A stretch of DNA of 64,000 nucleotides from Ilyonectria destructans (Eukaryota > Ascomycota > Sordariomycetes > Hypocreales > Nectriaceae): assembly GCA_020740775.1 (NCBI GenBank), contig JAHEWK010000003.1, positions 930,001 through 994,000 on the forward strand. Reading direction: 5' to 3'. The position numbers and the translations under genes are program-made. Each line of letters opens with the position of its first letter. The first letter of the stretch is position 1. The notes below the pieces were generated by a model. That model searched no databases. It saw only the letters and a list, made by a program, of their open reading frames with translations, and was not told the origin of the DNA. Positions 1 to 11,573 of this stretch are shown in pieces.

Positions 1-183
1 GAATGGCTTCACTCGGATTTGGGGGCGACCATTGTCGATGAAGAAGCCCAGAGAAACCGAGACACTTTGGCTGGCTCAGGTGTCCCAGCCTACACCATTC
101 AAGGATCACACCACATCAATGGTGCCGAAGATGCACAAGATTTCATGGAGATTTTTATCAAAGTGAAAGAAGGCGATTCGTAG
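1..183 (+). CDS. DsbA/FrnE-like thioredoxin-fold protein, C-terminal end only
   Basis: An open frame runs from the first base to a TAG at 181-183 and gives the last 60 residues of a protein. The segment GVPAYTIQGSHHINGAEDAQ resembles the C-terminal part of the DsbA-like family (FrnE, 2-hydroxychromene-2-carboxylate isomerase), where a 'GVP.F.i.g...i.GAq....f' motif closes the thioredoxin fold. The catalytic CxxC or equivalent would lie outside the window, so activity cannot be judged. It converges on the ACC deaminase gene with only 61 bases between the two stop codons, so the 3' UTRs probably overlap. The family call rests on one motif. Confidence 0.7.
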   Translation, partial: EWLHSDLGATIVDEEAQRNRDTLAGSGVPAYTIQGSHHINGAEDAQDFMEIFIKVKEGDS

Positions 184-244
184 AAATAACGTGTCTTTAA
201 CGGCTTTTACTAGATGCTTGCTTGGATATCATAAAATACAGTTC

Positions 245-1342
245 TTACAGCGAAGAATAGGCGTTGAGAGCCAGCTGTCCTCCCAGGTGGGCATACAGAA
301 CGTTACCGCTCGCAATCTCACCCTTCTTAATCATGCCCATCATACCAGCCAGAGACTTGCCCTCGTACACGGGGTCAGTGATGAAAGCCTCAGTGGCGGC
401 ACCGAACTTCATGGCGGCAATGGTCTCCTCATCCGGGATACCGTAGATCTTGGCATTGTACTCGGGGTTGAGGATGACGTCGGCCTCGGTGATGTCGTCC
501 TCCTTCAGGCCAATCTTCTCGCCGGTGAACTTGGCGATGCGCAGGACCTGGTCGAAGGTCTGCTGGACCTTGCCAGAGGCGTCGATGCCGACGACCTTGC
601 GCTTGGGGGAGCCGAGCTTCTCGGCGAGCTTAAAGCCGGCAATCATGCCGCCAAGAGTCGAGCCGGTGACAGCGCACACCAGAACGGTGTCGAAGAAGAC
701 GCCGAGCTCCTTCTCCTGGGCCTCAACTTCGAAGGCCCAGCGGGCGAAGCCGAGACCGCCCAGGGGGTGGTCGGAGGCTCCGGCGGGGATGTAGTAGGGC
801 TTGCCGCCCTTGGCGACGATCTCGGCCTTGAGGTCGGCCAGAGTGGTCTTGTGCTCGATGCCGAAGGTGGAGGGGTCGAGTCTAACGTCGCCGCCCATCA
901 GGCGCGAGAGCTGGATGTTTCCGACCTTCTCGTAGCCGGGATCCTCCCAGTCAACCCAGTGCTCCTGGACGGTGGCAGCCTTGAGACCGAGCTTGGTGGC
1001 CACGGCAGTGACAGCACGGGTGTGGTTGGACTGGACACCACCGATGGAAACGAGGGTATCGCACCCCTCAGCGAGTGCTTCGGATGCAAGGTACCTGGTG
1101 GGGAAATGTTAGTAAAATGGTCTGATCGGGTTGAGGATGTCCAATTCAACGTACTCAAGCTTTCGGACCTTGTTTCCACCGTAGGCAAGACCGGAGTTGC
1201 AGTCCTCGCGCTTGGCGTAGACCCCGACCTTTCCACCCAGGGCCGCGGCCATCCGGGGGAGCTCCTGGATGGGAGAGGCGCCGAAGAGGAAGGACTCTCG
1301 GGGGATGCTGGCGAAGGGCTCGGGAAGCGTGAGGCTGGCCAT
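245..1342 (-). CDS. acdS: 1-aminocyclopropane-1-carboxylate (ACC) deaminase
   Basis: This PLP enzyme cleaves ACC, the ethylene precursor of plants, to 2-oxobutyrate and ammonia in the cytosol. Two exons (1342-1155 and 1094-245) are separated by a 60-nt intron with a GTACGT donor, TTACTAAC branch site and CAG acceptor; together they encode 345 aa, the usual family length. Exon 1 carries the PLP-lysine motif [10 protein letters not shown] (about residue 56), and the splice falls inside it. Exon 2 has [10 protein letters not shown] and the pair that separates ACC deaminase from D-cysteine desulfhydrase: Tyr-Glu in [12 protein letters not shown] and Leu in [10 protein letters not shown]. No lesion is seen. 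Fungal ACC deaminases are linked to plant association. A 387-aa antisense frame across it is a shadow of its codon bias. Confidence 0.95.
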
Positions 1343-4300
1343 TGTGTCGGTTGATGTGTAGATTGGACTGTGTGTATCAAATCCACGCGAATTGACCAGA
1401 AGATATATGATGATTCGAGGTCTGAAGCTGCAGATCGAAGAGGGGATGGAGGGGCTTTAAAGAGCTCCGTTGTCGGGGCTTGCATGAGGTTATCATCGGA
1501 CGCATCGGGCATCTTGCCGGCAACTGCCCCGCGATGACGCTCCACTTCGAGAGACACGCTTGAATCCCCAGCTGCTTGATTGGGCAGCGGCTTGAGTGCG
1601 AGGGGTAAAAGCATCATGGTGATAGGGGTCCAGCAGTGCAGGGGCTAGTCAGCCTATCGTCTCACGTCAGTCGGGCGCAGATGTAGCTCCGAAAGCGTAA
1701 CCCAGATACCCGCGGTTGGAGTGTTCCATGCGTGCTTCTAGCCTAGCGACCACGCCCTTTTTAGCGACACTAATCGAGATAGGGATCCGAGTCGGCCTCA
1801 GGGCCTCGCTTTCAATCGCTTTCACCCGGCTCATTTCTTATCTTCGCGTCTTGGCATAGTAGTCATGGATTGGTTTAAGTTTAAAGAAACACAGCCGTTA
1901 TCGCACGAGGACCGTGCTGTTGCGGAGCGGATCACCTCCAAAGGTGGATTAATGCGGCAATTTTGTAGGAATTGACCAACTAGCACAGAGAGGTTAGCAA
2001 CTACTGTAGATAACAAGCCTAGGAAAGAATCTCCAACAACGCGATAAACAGGGCGCAGGGCGTACAGGGCGCGAAAGTTGTGGACATGATCTGATTGCGA
2101 CACACACAAGAGTCAATCAACGACGGACACTAATCAATGACGGACACGGAGGCGACGGGGGAGATGGTGGTCAGTTTGTTACCCCGATGACTCAGTATCG
2201 ACTGAGTCATGGAGGCAAAACAATGCTTCTGCAACCCTTGTCGTACTTCACAACCATTTCCTTGCATTGGCAGCGGTTTCGGTCAACCCGCCATCCCATT
2301 TGCACATACCGCTTAGTGACGGTTGCCGACCTAGGCTATCGAAGCCGTGGATGATGGTAGTAGCCATAGTAGGTACATTCAATACAATGGATGTTGATTT
2401 CTGTCTGCAGCTTGAAATTTGGCTTTGGGATGATTGCGTTCGTCCACCAAATGTCACTTCCACTCGAACTCACTTCAAAGCGAGGTGCTCCAAGATGGAG
2501 TTACAAAACCTATCCAAAGTGACCATCTGCTGATATGAGGTTACTGACTGAGAAACGTTTAAATTATGAGTTCCGTTATGGCCTTGAAACCCTAAGAAAC
2601 TCCAGCTAATGGGGCGTCATTTCATCAGCAAAAATAAAGTTAGAATCCCCTCCTCGAAATAAAAGAGCAGCCCTTTCTGCTCTTTTAAGAAGGCAGATTT
2701 CCAATGGTTGAGCGAAGAGATGTGGCTAGTAAGAGTCTTACTCTCTACTACGAGGTATGAGGTTCAAACTCTGTCTAAGTCAGGAAGAGGCAATCAGTTT
2801 CGCAGTCTTAAAACTTTTTCCTTGTTTGGGTATTTGAGGCCTCGGTCCGGCTGCTGCTGAAGCAACCGACTTCGCTCTTTTCGTCTAACTCTGTGACGTT
2901 CTATGTCTGCAATAAAAGGGAAGGCAGAGATTGAAGATAATAGAAATGAACCAAGTAGATAGAATATCACAGCCACTGCTGTCAGGATCGTCTGACCAAA
3001 TTATTCGCGGATGGGTGCCGCAAAAATGGGCTAAAGAATACTATAAATTGAGCATGCTGATAAAATATGTCTGCTGATGAACGTAGACGATCTATTACTC
3101 TATCCCAACATCCTCCACTGCAAACCCCTCACACTGACTAATTGGGTTGAATAATTGTCCAAAGGCGAGGCAGAACTTCTTTTTGAAGGCATCCCGCTGT
3201 GGAGTTTTTCCTGGCAAAACCAAACACTCCAATATCCTTTGCATCCCCAAAATCAAGGATCCCTGAAACAGTAGTATACACTCGACTTCTGCAGCGTTGA
3301 TAGAGGCTGTGGTTGTGATTGTGTCGAGTTGAAATGCACGCTTTCCTAAGACACAAAGCCATCGGAACTGGATTCCCCTGCAAGGGAGTGAATATAAGCT
3401 GTGCCTGACTCTTGAGCTAGATACACCTTGACATGATCTCTTGACGGGACAACTGAAAGAGGACATTGAGTAGGAAAGCTTCCACTTTAAGTTGGCCACC
3501 TACGGAAATAGAAGCGAGAGTGTCGTCTCACCAATAAGTTATAACTCCCTAGGCCGCCACATAACCACTTACAGCTCCTTGACATCGGCTCAGACAACCC
3601 TTAAACGTTATCCAATAGGAGCATCAGGTGGTATTTCGAGGCCTAAGTGAATTACGAGAGGCCACTTCCCTAGACCCTTTCTCTGGTTGTCCAGTTCAGG
3701 GGGCAGCGTTAAGGCGGCTATTATAAGCCTTTCTTGTCGTAAGAAGATCATCTGCATGGCTTCGGATCGTCCGCTTGATATTGGAGTAGGCCTGGAAACC
3801 TCAAATGATAAGGAATCAGACCCGTTAGCCTAAAAGCTCACGTCATCTCTGATAACCGTGCAGAGATTACTTAGGAACCTTGGTGGCCAAGGTTTACTTC
3901 TTCTCGTGCTCAGAGCGAAGATGTTCGAGTCTATCGTCATGTAATGCTCGCTGATTATCTCCCTGTTCGGCTACCTCCGCTGCTTCATCATTGGTTGGGC
4001 TGAATCTGCCCTCCCTGTCCTCGTCGCTGTTGTCAGGCCAGGGTAGCATCAGGTGGTGAGCGTCAGATCGAAACCATCCCTCTGCATGATGAATGTGAAC
4101 GACTGAACACTTTCGTATGTGCATAAACGGCTGCCTTGCCACTGCGCCTCTTAGCACGCGTAGACAATATGTAGTGATGATAGTGTGACTTGAGTGTTAA
4201 TCTGTATTTATTACTAGAAAGTGTCAGACCCAGCTAGCTTCAAGTAGCTCCCCTTGTGGACCCACATCAAAGTGCACTTTTTTGCCGCTCTTGCTCGCTT

Positions 4301-4739
4301 AAATACACGGAAATACGGCTTTTGTAATGCTCAGATGTTGATGTCTCCTCTGGCCACTCTACCTAGAATACTTGGGTTGGCGTCTCTCATTTCCCCAGTT
4401 TTTTATTTCTCTAGAATAGTAATGCTTCACTGTCCAGTTCGTGGGACAAAACAGACAGCAGGGCCGAAGCACGAAAACGCCAAATGACGTCACACCCAAT
4501 GTGGCTCATCGACACAGCCTCTCTCACACCGCACCACTGCTGCTACGCCACGATTGTCTGGACTGACTAATATGATTACAGACGCAAATGGACCTTGACC
4601 GTATTTCAACCCTTCATACATTAAATCAACGCAAAGCTACTCATCAAATACAAGAGCCCGTGGAACTTACCACTCCACCTACGCCTTTAACTCTAGCAGG
4701 TGCCCAATTTAATCTTCTTTCTGCTGTGACTCTTCGAAG
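1343..4739. other. 3.4-kb stretch without a recognisable gene
   Basis: The first few hundred bases are the promoter and 5' UTR of the ACC deaminase gene. The rest has only short frames (under 135 codons) without recognisable family signatures. The last part is the promoter of the tubby-like gene. A perfect hairpin lies at 2660-2687 and is listed separately. Confidence 0.6.
2660..2687. repeat. Perfect 11-bp inverted repeat (hairpin)
   Basis: TAAAAGAGCAG at 2660-2670 and its exact reverse complement at 2677-2687 enclose a 6-base loop (CCCTTT). No gene ends here, so a terminator role is unsupported. It could be the relic of a small mobile element. Confidence 0.5.
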
Positions 4740-5546
4740 ATGGAGATCAACGACGCTACCGGTTCGGACATCAACGCCCAATCACCACCACCACCACCAT
4801 ACGAAGCTGCTGCCACCCATGCTCAAAGTCAAAGACTTCAACCTGAAGAACTACCAACCTTGGTTCTTGATGGAGTCTTGATATATTCTCGGTTACATCA
4901 AGACCGCCCGCTCTACGAAATCAACAGCCCACCGTGCGAAGCGTTATGGCCCAAGTACACCATTCAAAAGATTCGGCACAAAGTCTCGCAGGCAAACGGT
5001 TCTGTCAAAATGAGGTCGCGCAAGGATCACATCTACACCATCAATTCCAACTACGTGAGCCTGGGGATGCGAAGTGTTCAAATTTTTGGAAATGCAGGCT
5101 TAAAAGATGTTTTCAAAGAGGTGTACATGTCTCAAGGTATCGGCCCTTCTTCATTCAAGGTCGCGGGGCATTTTCAAATAAGTCGATCGGCCAAAAATCG
5201 GTTGCAGCATGGCAGCGAAATTTGTTGGATGGATACCGACGGCCAACTGATTGCGGTTGAAACCAAGGTGGAGCGTGATGAGGAAGACAATATACAAGAA
5301 CCACCTCGCCTTGAGATCAAAGCGAAGCTGGATGAGAAAGTTCTCGATCTCTTAGTGGCATGTTGGTGTGCGCGATTATGGAAACAGGCTGAAAAAGAAT
5401 TGACCGAACCAATAACATGGGACTCAAGTAAGTTTTGCAGTTTGTTGTCAATACCCGTTGCATCCATCTAATATATGATGATGGTAGTTAAAAAGACTGT
5501 TGGGAGATACTCAAGAAGAGGGACCATTTGGGGTAATTATATATAG
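4740..5546 (+). CDS. Fungal tubby-like/LURP-like conserved protein
   Basis: Two exons (4740-5427 and 5488-5546) are joined by a 60-nt intron with a GTAAGT donor and TAG acceptor. The product has about 248 aa. After a proline-rich start (PPPPPYEAA, residues about 16-24) comes the block LPTLVLDGVLIYS, followed by RPLYEINSPPCEA, a strand-rich middle, and near the end LEIKAKLDEKVLDLLVACWCARLW-type sequence. I recognise this as a widespread Pezizomycotina protein with a tubby C-terminal-like (LURP-one related) fold; the function is not known. Without the intron the frame would end 17 residues after the splice site, so the intron is inferred from the perfect donor and a continuing frame. No signal peptide is seen. 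Confidence 0.75.
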
Positions 5547-6519
5547 TTGTAGCAGGGCAGTCATGGCTACCACTCTTCCTATATGGCGTGGAATGCAGTC
5601 TCATCGCAGACACATAGTCCTTCTATTAGGGCCGGAGTCCCAAGCAGCGGTCTGATACAAACCCGATGGGGAATGCAAAGTCTCTGCATCAGAATTGACG
5701 CAAGCCGGAAGGAGTGATATGGACGCCATAAAGGGCAAAATGGAGGCGGGCGATGTTGGGAGTTACTACCCCGTCCTACACGTCTAAAAGACTTGGGTAT
5801 GCACAATTGCAGGAACTAACAGCGAGCGCCTGTGTACATAGCAGCAACGGGGACTCATAATTAATTCTAATACAAAGCCGGCAACTAGGTCTAAGCATAC
5901 TGGGACAAACCTTGACGACAGATATGAGTCTTGACCGCTGTTAAGAATCTCAGAGTTGTAGAGCGAATATCGTTCCTGAATCTATAACCCGCCGTGAGGT
6001 TTCGATGGATTGCATTTTCAAGGGTTTCTAACTCTGAATAATACCAATGTGACGAATGATATGGCCAAGAAGGGCCAAAGGTGGAGCAAGGAGAACCCAC
6101 AAATTAACCATATAAGCTATATGTCTCCTATCTATAGTGTTGAGACGATAAGATCATATTGTAGAGAACGGTGTTCTGAGCAGCCTCTCAGTAATCAAAA
6201 TTGGTACACCCAAAGCCTATTCAACCTTAAGTCCTCCTCCCCACTGCCACTTCATCCGGCCTTTCAGCCGCGTTGGACAATGTTCCTATCGCTAGACGTT
6301 CAATGGATTCAATGTATCTTTTCACGATCTTCCTGTCGGTTGTCATTCTTCTTTGCTGGCAACCAAGGCAACATCATGATCAGTGCTCATGATGGGAAGC
6401 TTCTATGGTCTTGGCATCACAGTGGCCCACGTCTTTCTCTTTCATACCGAGCGTACTAATCTATGTGGTAGTTGTTATGCTAATGGAAGGTTCCCTTCAT
6501 CAATATGATTCATGTTCTG
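5547..6519. other. Intergenic, no gene seen
   Basis: About 970 bases between two genes whose 3' ends face each other. Short frames on both strands show no family motif. Confidence 0.6.
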
Positions 6520-7260
6520 TCATTCCGTCATCCGAAAGATCACATTTAGAGGCACCGTCATGACCAGCGTCATGGCTCCGAACGCGGCGAAAGCGACCTG
6601 GATATTCCGCATCTTCAGCCCGAGGACCAAGCTAACGAGCACCGACACGATGAGACCGGAGATGACGAGCCAGAGCACGGTGCCTTGCTTGAGCTTGTAG
6701 CTCACGGCGATGACCTTGTTGACGTTGCCGTTGCTTGCCGTCATCGATCCGGTGATCATGTCCGGGTACTTCGCCGCGAAGGGGACCGTGGTCCCGAAGG
6801 CGACGGTGTAGCCGTTGAAGAGGGCCGTCAGCTCGGGGGAGACCTCTCGGCCAGAGAGGAAGACTTCGCGGGGGAAGTGATCAGCCTCGATCTCGTTCAG
6901 GCAGACCTGTATGGTGCTATTGTTAGTGGGTTGGTCTACCAGTAGTGAATTTACTCCGGACAAAGGAAAGGGCAGACTCACAGCAGAGACGGTGGCGGTC
7001 TCGACGACGGGCACGCAGAACGCCGAGACAAAACGAGATATCCCGAAGATCATCTTGGTCAAGTTGGTCCCCATCGCGGCACGGACTTGATCCATGGCGA
7101 GGCTCATCGTCTGGCTCGCGTCAATTTCCGGCCGCAGGAAGTAGAACCGTCCGCGGTAGTCCTGGTAGGCGACCATGATCTTGGCATCGCGGAGCGGGCT
7201 GGCGAGGGCAAGGCCACTGCGAGGAGTACTGCTGGAGCTCCGTGGTTCATGTGACGACAT
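6520..7260 (-). CDS. Predicted integral membrane protein of unknown function
   Basis: Two exons (7260-6982 and 6906-6520) with a 75-nt intron (GTGAGT donor, ACAG acceptor) give 221 aa. The intron length is a multiple of three and free of stops, so an unspliced reading also stays open (246 aa). The N-terminal part is soluble with a serine-rich start. Two hydrophobic segments close the protein: one around TVLWLVISGLIVSVLVSLVL and one around VAFAAFGAMTLVMTVPLNVI. I do not recognise the family; the arrangement of a soluble domain followed by a C-terminal hairpin of two membrane helices is common among fungal orphans. Intron, start context and clean stop support a real gene. Confidence 0.65.
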   Translation of the reverse strand: MSSHEPRSSSSTPRSGLALASPLRDAKIMVAYQDYRGRFYFLRPEIDASQTMSLAMDQVRAAMGTNLTKMIFGISRFVSAFCVPVVETATVSAVSLPFPLSGVNSLLVDQPTNNSTIQVCLNEIEADHFPREVFLSGREVSPELTALFNGYTVAFGTTVPFAAKYPDMITGSMTASNGNVNKVIAVSYKLKQGTVLWLVISGLIVSVLVSLVLGLKMRNIQVAFAAFGAMTLVMTVPLNVIFRMTE

Positions 7261-8690
7261 TTTATGAATAATTGCTGGTTGTTGGTGAGTGGATAACTAA
7301 GTTCGATAGTTTGAAGAGGGTATTGCCCGTGTGGAATTGGGTTCGGATGGGTTGTGCTGTCAAACGTGACGGTTTTTGCTCGCCAGGGCATGGCGACCGT
7401 CTCGTGATATTTATCAAATTTTAGTTTGGTACCTGCGATCATTCGAGCCATTAACCATTATGCCAATTGTCCTGGCCACGACGTTTTGAGGAACATTGTA
7501 AAGATCAGCAAACATCGCAGCTACTAGGAACCACCCAGTCAGCAAGGGGTGGAAGAAAGGCTGTCAATATAATATATGCCTCAGTTATACTACGCATTAG
7601 CGGAGTGCTTATTCCACTTTTGCCGTAGCCGTCAATGCGATAAAGGCACCCCACACCAAAACCCTCTCTCTATAGCATTGATCTTAAAGAGTGATCCTTA
7701 GCAATAAAATAATAGTCGTATTATTTAAAATTGAGATTGTGCCAAAATGCAAAGATTAAACTTAAACTATCAGACGGTCTGCTTTCTTTATGATAATTTA
7801 GCTGCTGTCAGATTCTTATACTCAGTTAAAAGGTATTGCTTCAGCGGAAGGAAGCGATTGTATTGGATTTGGTAAACAGGTGTGTGGTGTTTTTCTTACC
7901 CCAGAGACCCAGATCCCCTATGACGAAGCCAGCCATATCAAAGCTACATCAGCAGTGTAGAAGACAGGGCATCTGCGCCTAGCCCATGTGTGGCCTCTTG
8001 GATCTGTCTGACTACTTCATCCATTCCCAGTCTTGCATCGATTACAAGAGCTCCATTATGAAAAAAAAAACAGTTTCGGGTAGAAGGCCTAGCGAGCGCG
8101 CGTCAACCTTGGTAAATGCGGCGAAGCGCCCATCCATGGTCATACCAATGTCCCCGCCCGGCTTTAGCACATTACTGTCGCCAGGAAAGCCTTAGAATAG
8201 CCTCGGAGGATGCTTGGTTCCGTTCAATTGTTTTTGTTCCTCCCGAGCCTCCTTGAAGGACTAGACTACTGTAGTAAGCCTCTACCTAGGAGTTGGAGGT
8301 GGACCTTCGACATGCCGATGCATCTTGTCGCGGCATCCCGTGCGCTGGGATCGCGTTTCAATTAGACCTCAGGTAATGACGCAATTGCCGAGACCCCCTG
8401 TGCCCGTGCGACGGTTATGAGAGTGCGATACGATCCTGCCAGCCCCGCACTTCCTTAGTTCGGTCCTAATATGTAGTGCGCAGTAGGGAAACAACGACCG
8501 TCGGTGTTGTGGGGTAGATTGTGAACAAACGGGGAACCTGGGGAAGCCTCGGGATTGTGGGGTATGTGGGATGGGAATGGGGGATTGTATTTGTCTTGAT
8601 CCAACTCTGTATTTAATGGACCTTGGATGTTAGTCCATCTGTAGGATTGCCCAGATAAGTCAACATAGTTTGGACCATCGTGAGATTGAC
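7261..8690. other. Divergent intergenic region
   Basis: This contains the promoters of the membrane-protein gene (leftward) and the P450 gene (rightward). A TATTTAA sequence lies about 80 bases upstream of the P450 start. No coding evidence. Confidence 0.55.
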
Positions 8691-10379
8691 ATGCTCAACA
8701 CAATGAATCTCGAAATACTACAGGCCAACAACCTACTCATCGCTATCTGCATCTTCTTAGCGATATGGCTCATAAAGGTACCGATTCTTAGTCTTCTGCA
8801 CAATATGTGCTTTAAACTACATAACTGATACTCACTTACAAGATATTTCGGCGGGCATATTGCATGCCGCTTCGCGCTATTCCGGGGCCATGGTATGCCA
8901 GATTTACGCACCTATGGCTGAAGAAGCACATTCTAGCCGGCCATAGGATGCATTACATTCACGATCTGCATGCAAGGTATGGACCCGTGGTACGGGTAGC
9001 TCCCGACGAAATCGATATCGCCGACCCAGCCGCTTTCAAGGAAATTCATCGAATTACCGGCGGATTCCTGAAAAGTCCGTGGTACCAAACCTTCCGCAAG
9101 GGAGATACCACCGACGTTTTCTCTGTGATCAACCCTAAAGAACATGCCCAGAGACGAAAATTACTTGCACCTCTATTTAGCAATTCTGCGCTGATGAATA
9201 ATTGGTACCCTGTCATCATAGATAATGTTACGATGGCAGTTGACAAGATCAAGCGAGAGGCATTCCAGACTGGCCAGGCAGATGTATTTAAGTGGTGGAC
9301 CTTTATGACAGCAGACGTCATCTCACATCTTGCTTTTGGAAAACCGCTGGGTATGCTCGATCTGGAGAAGGTAAGGAAATCGAGGTCCAGCCCAATGTTC
9401 ACTACAGAATTCTGACGAGATGCTACAGAAAACCGAGCATATGCAGAAGATCGAGGATGCCGCAAAGTTTGGACTCATCTCATCCGAGCTACCACTACTA
9501 TGCTCCCTACTACAATGGGTACCAGTCAAAGCCGTGCAAGACCTCGTCAACTCCGATGGCAAGGTGCAAACACTCGCAGAAGAGACGATGCGACAGGCGC
9601 AGCGCGGTGGTATCAGTATGACAAACATCTTTTCCAAGCTCGTTGCCGAGAATGAGAAGGACAGCGAGTCGTTTACCGACTACCAACTGGCGTTTGAGGC
9701 AGGCGGCTTTATAGTTGCGGGCTCTGGCACTACTGCTGTGTCTTTAACCTATCTCGTCTGGGCGGTCTTGTCGAACCCGGACGTCCAGGCCAAGCTAGAG
9801 GCGGAGGTTTGCGTGTTGCAGCCATCTCATACTGACGCTGACCTCGAAAACCTGCCGTATCTATCTGCTGTGATTGAAGAAACCCTTCGAGTGTATTCTG
9901 CTGCCCCTGGAGCGCTTCCCCGAATGGTGCCGAATGGAGGTGCAACACTGGCGGGCTATTTCATCCCGGAAGGCATTACTGTCAGCACCCAGGCATACAC
10001 GCTTCATAGAGACAGTACTGCATACCCTGAGCCAGATAAGTAAGAATTTCCGACCTGCAACGTCTTATTTAGATGCAGCATTGACACAGACAGGTTCATG
10101 CCTGAGAGATTCATCTCACCATCGGGGGAGTTTCAGCCATCCCAAGGCGTGTTCGCGCCGTTTGGAGCAGGTTCTCGTACATGCCTCGGCATTCATCTGG
10201 CACGCATAGAGCTCCGACATGGGGCTGCTATTTTCTTCCGCGAATGTAAGGGAGCTCGATTATCTCCCCGGACTACCCCGGCGTCTATGGATATGGTGAA
10301 TTACTTCCTGGTCAGCCCAGCATCGGAGCAGTGTTGGATAACGCTTGGTACTAGATCTGGCGAAGTCAACGTTGCTTGA
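8691..10379 (+). CDS. Cytochrome P450 monooxygenase, complete
   Basis: A haem-thiolate monooxygenase anchored in the ER membrane. Four exons (8691-8777, 8843-9370, 9429-10039, 10094-10379) give 503 aa, normal for a microsomal fungal P450. The first exon encodes the membrane anchor (LLIAICIFLAIWLI). Exon 2 starts with the proline-rich hinge (IPGPWY). Exon 3 has the I-helix AGSGTT motif and the EETLR form of ExxR. Exon 4 has PERF and the haem loop FGAGSRTCLG with the ligand Cys. Intron 2 (58 nt) has a CTGAC branch site; a nearer AG would leave only 37 nt. I cannot name the subfamily or substrate. Its neighbours are a regulator and a dead scytalone dehydratase, so a role in a pigment or other secondary-metabolite pathway is possible but inferred. 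Confidence 0.93.
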
Positions 10380-11573
10380 TCCGAAACACGAAGACCGTTG
10401 TTAGTATGTAGCATGAGTCAGATTGAAAGTCAAGCTGGTTGAGACGGGAAAAGTTTGTGCCAAAGGGCAGGAATTGACTTGCTACTACATATATCGAATA
10501 ACACGCCGAGATTTATGAATGAGGCCCTGCCTAGGGCAGCATGATTTAAGAACCGCATGAATGTAACCAGGAGGTTGAAGTGAAAGACACTAATGCTGTG
10601 CAATATTATTTCTCTCAGAAGGTGGCAGTTCTGTGGACGTTCCCTAGACTGGTCCTTCACCCACCATCTAGCTTTCTTCCTTCCGCGAGTGGAATTTCGC
10701 GTATTAAATCATGCCATGCTCATCTGGGTTATTGACTGAAATTACGCTATCGAATTCCTTGGCCTGAGCGAATGACTTGAACAATGCCGAGGCATTTGGC
10801 GATATTGATCGGGAACCAGGCGGGAAAAAATACAGCTGGAAGCAGTGCCATTCCTAGTTTGCTACCACAGCGGTGGGCCGGCACTTGAGGCCATCATTAT
10901 GGGTCTGTGAGGAACTAGACGACTTACTCGTCAATAGCATTATGAGGCCTGGCAGGTTGCTTAACAGTCTTATCTATCAGTCCGCCATGGAACCATTTAT
11001 CAGGCTTTGATGGGTATATTAACAAACTTCTACTTGGTCATAGATGCTCAAGCACTGCCTTATCCTGTCCAAGATCCCGACTGTAGCCTATCATCGCTGA
11101 CGAGTGACGTATTAGATGTGCGTTGTGACAACCTAATGTCTCTCCACATCTATCCAACCGACAGTTCATGGGGCAGACGGAGAAGGCCTTGACGTACCAT
11201 CTAAATAGGAACAAAGTATTTCATGCGGGCCTTGACCAGTCGGAGATGCATCAAAATCAGTGTTCACAATAGGTCGGAATGAATAAAAAAAAACACCACT
11301 GGAAGAGAGAGTAAGACAGGACTTCCGGAAGGTTAATTTCTTGTTCGGACTTGTGGGGTAATTGGAGTTTTGGGGCCTTGGAAGAACCAACCCGCTGAGG
11401 GGACAAACCTTCATTCAGGCCCCACACATGCTTTTCTTCAGCCACCTTTACAACGATGTCAATATTGTTGGTAAATCTGGAGGACCTTAGTAATCCAAAA
11501 CTTCCTCCTTAGGACTGGTAATAGCGAGACCTTTAGGCTTGCAAAAGAATATCGTCACTCAGTCTCCTGGTAG
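10380..11573. other. Convergent intergenic region
   Basis: This holds the 3' regions of the P450 gene (rightward) and the regulator gene (leftward). No coding signal is seen. Confidence 0.6.

Noticed and set aside
191..1354. 387-codon plus-strand frame across the ACC deaminase gene
   Set aside because: It is exactly antisense to a well-supported enzyme with a spliced intron; its low-complexity Gly/Leu/Val composition is a codon-bias shadow.
2705..2790. tRNA-like B box (GGTTCAAACTC) with a loose A box
   Set aside because: The acceptor arms do not pair and no cloverleaf can be drawn. No tRNA or rRNA gene was recognised anywhere in the window.
3095..3499. Minus-strand frames with a GILDFGDA-like motif resembling kinase-type phosphotransferases
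   Set aside because: Only one motif appears, in a short frame with no flanking family blocks on either side.
9371..9407. 37-nt intron in the P450 gene ending at CACTACAG
   Set aside because: Too short, and the downstream CTACAG acceptor gives 58 nt with a CTGAC branch site and the same frame.
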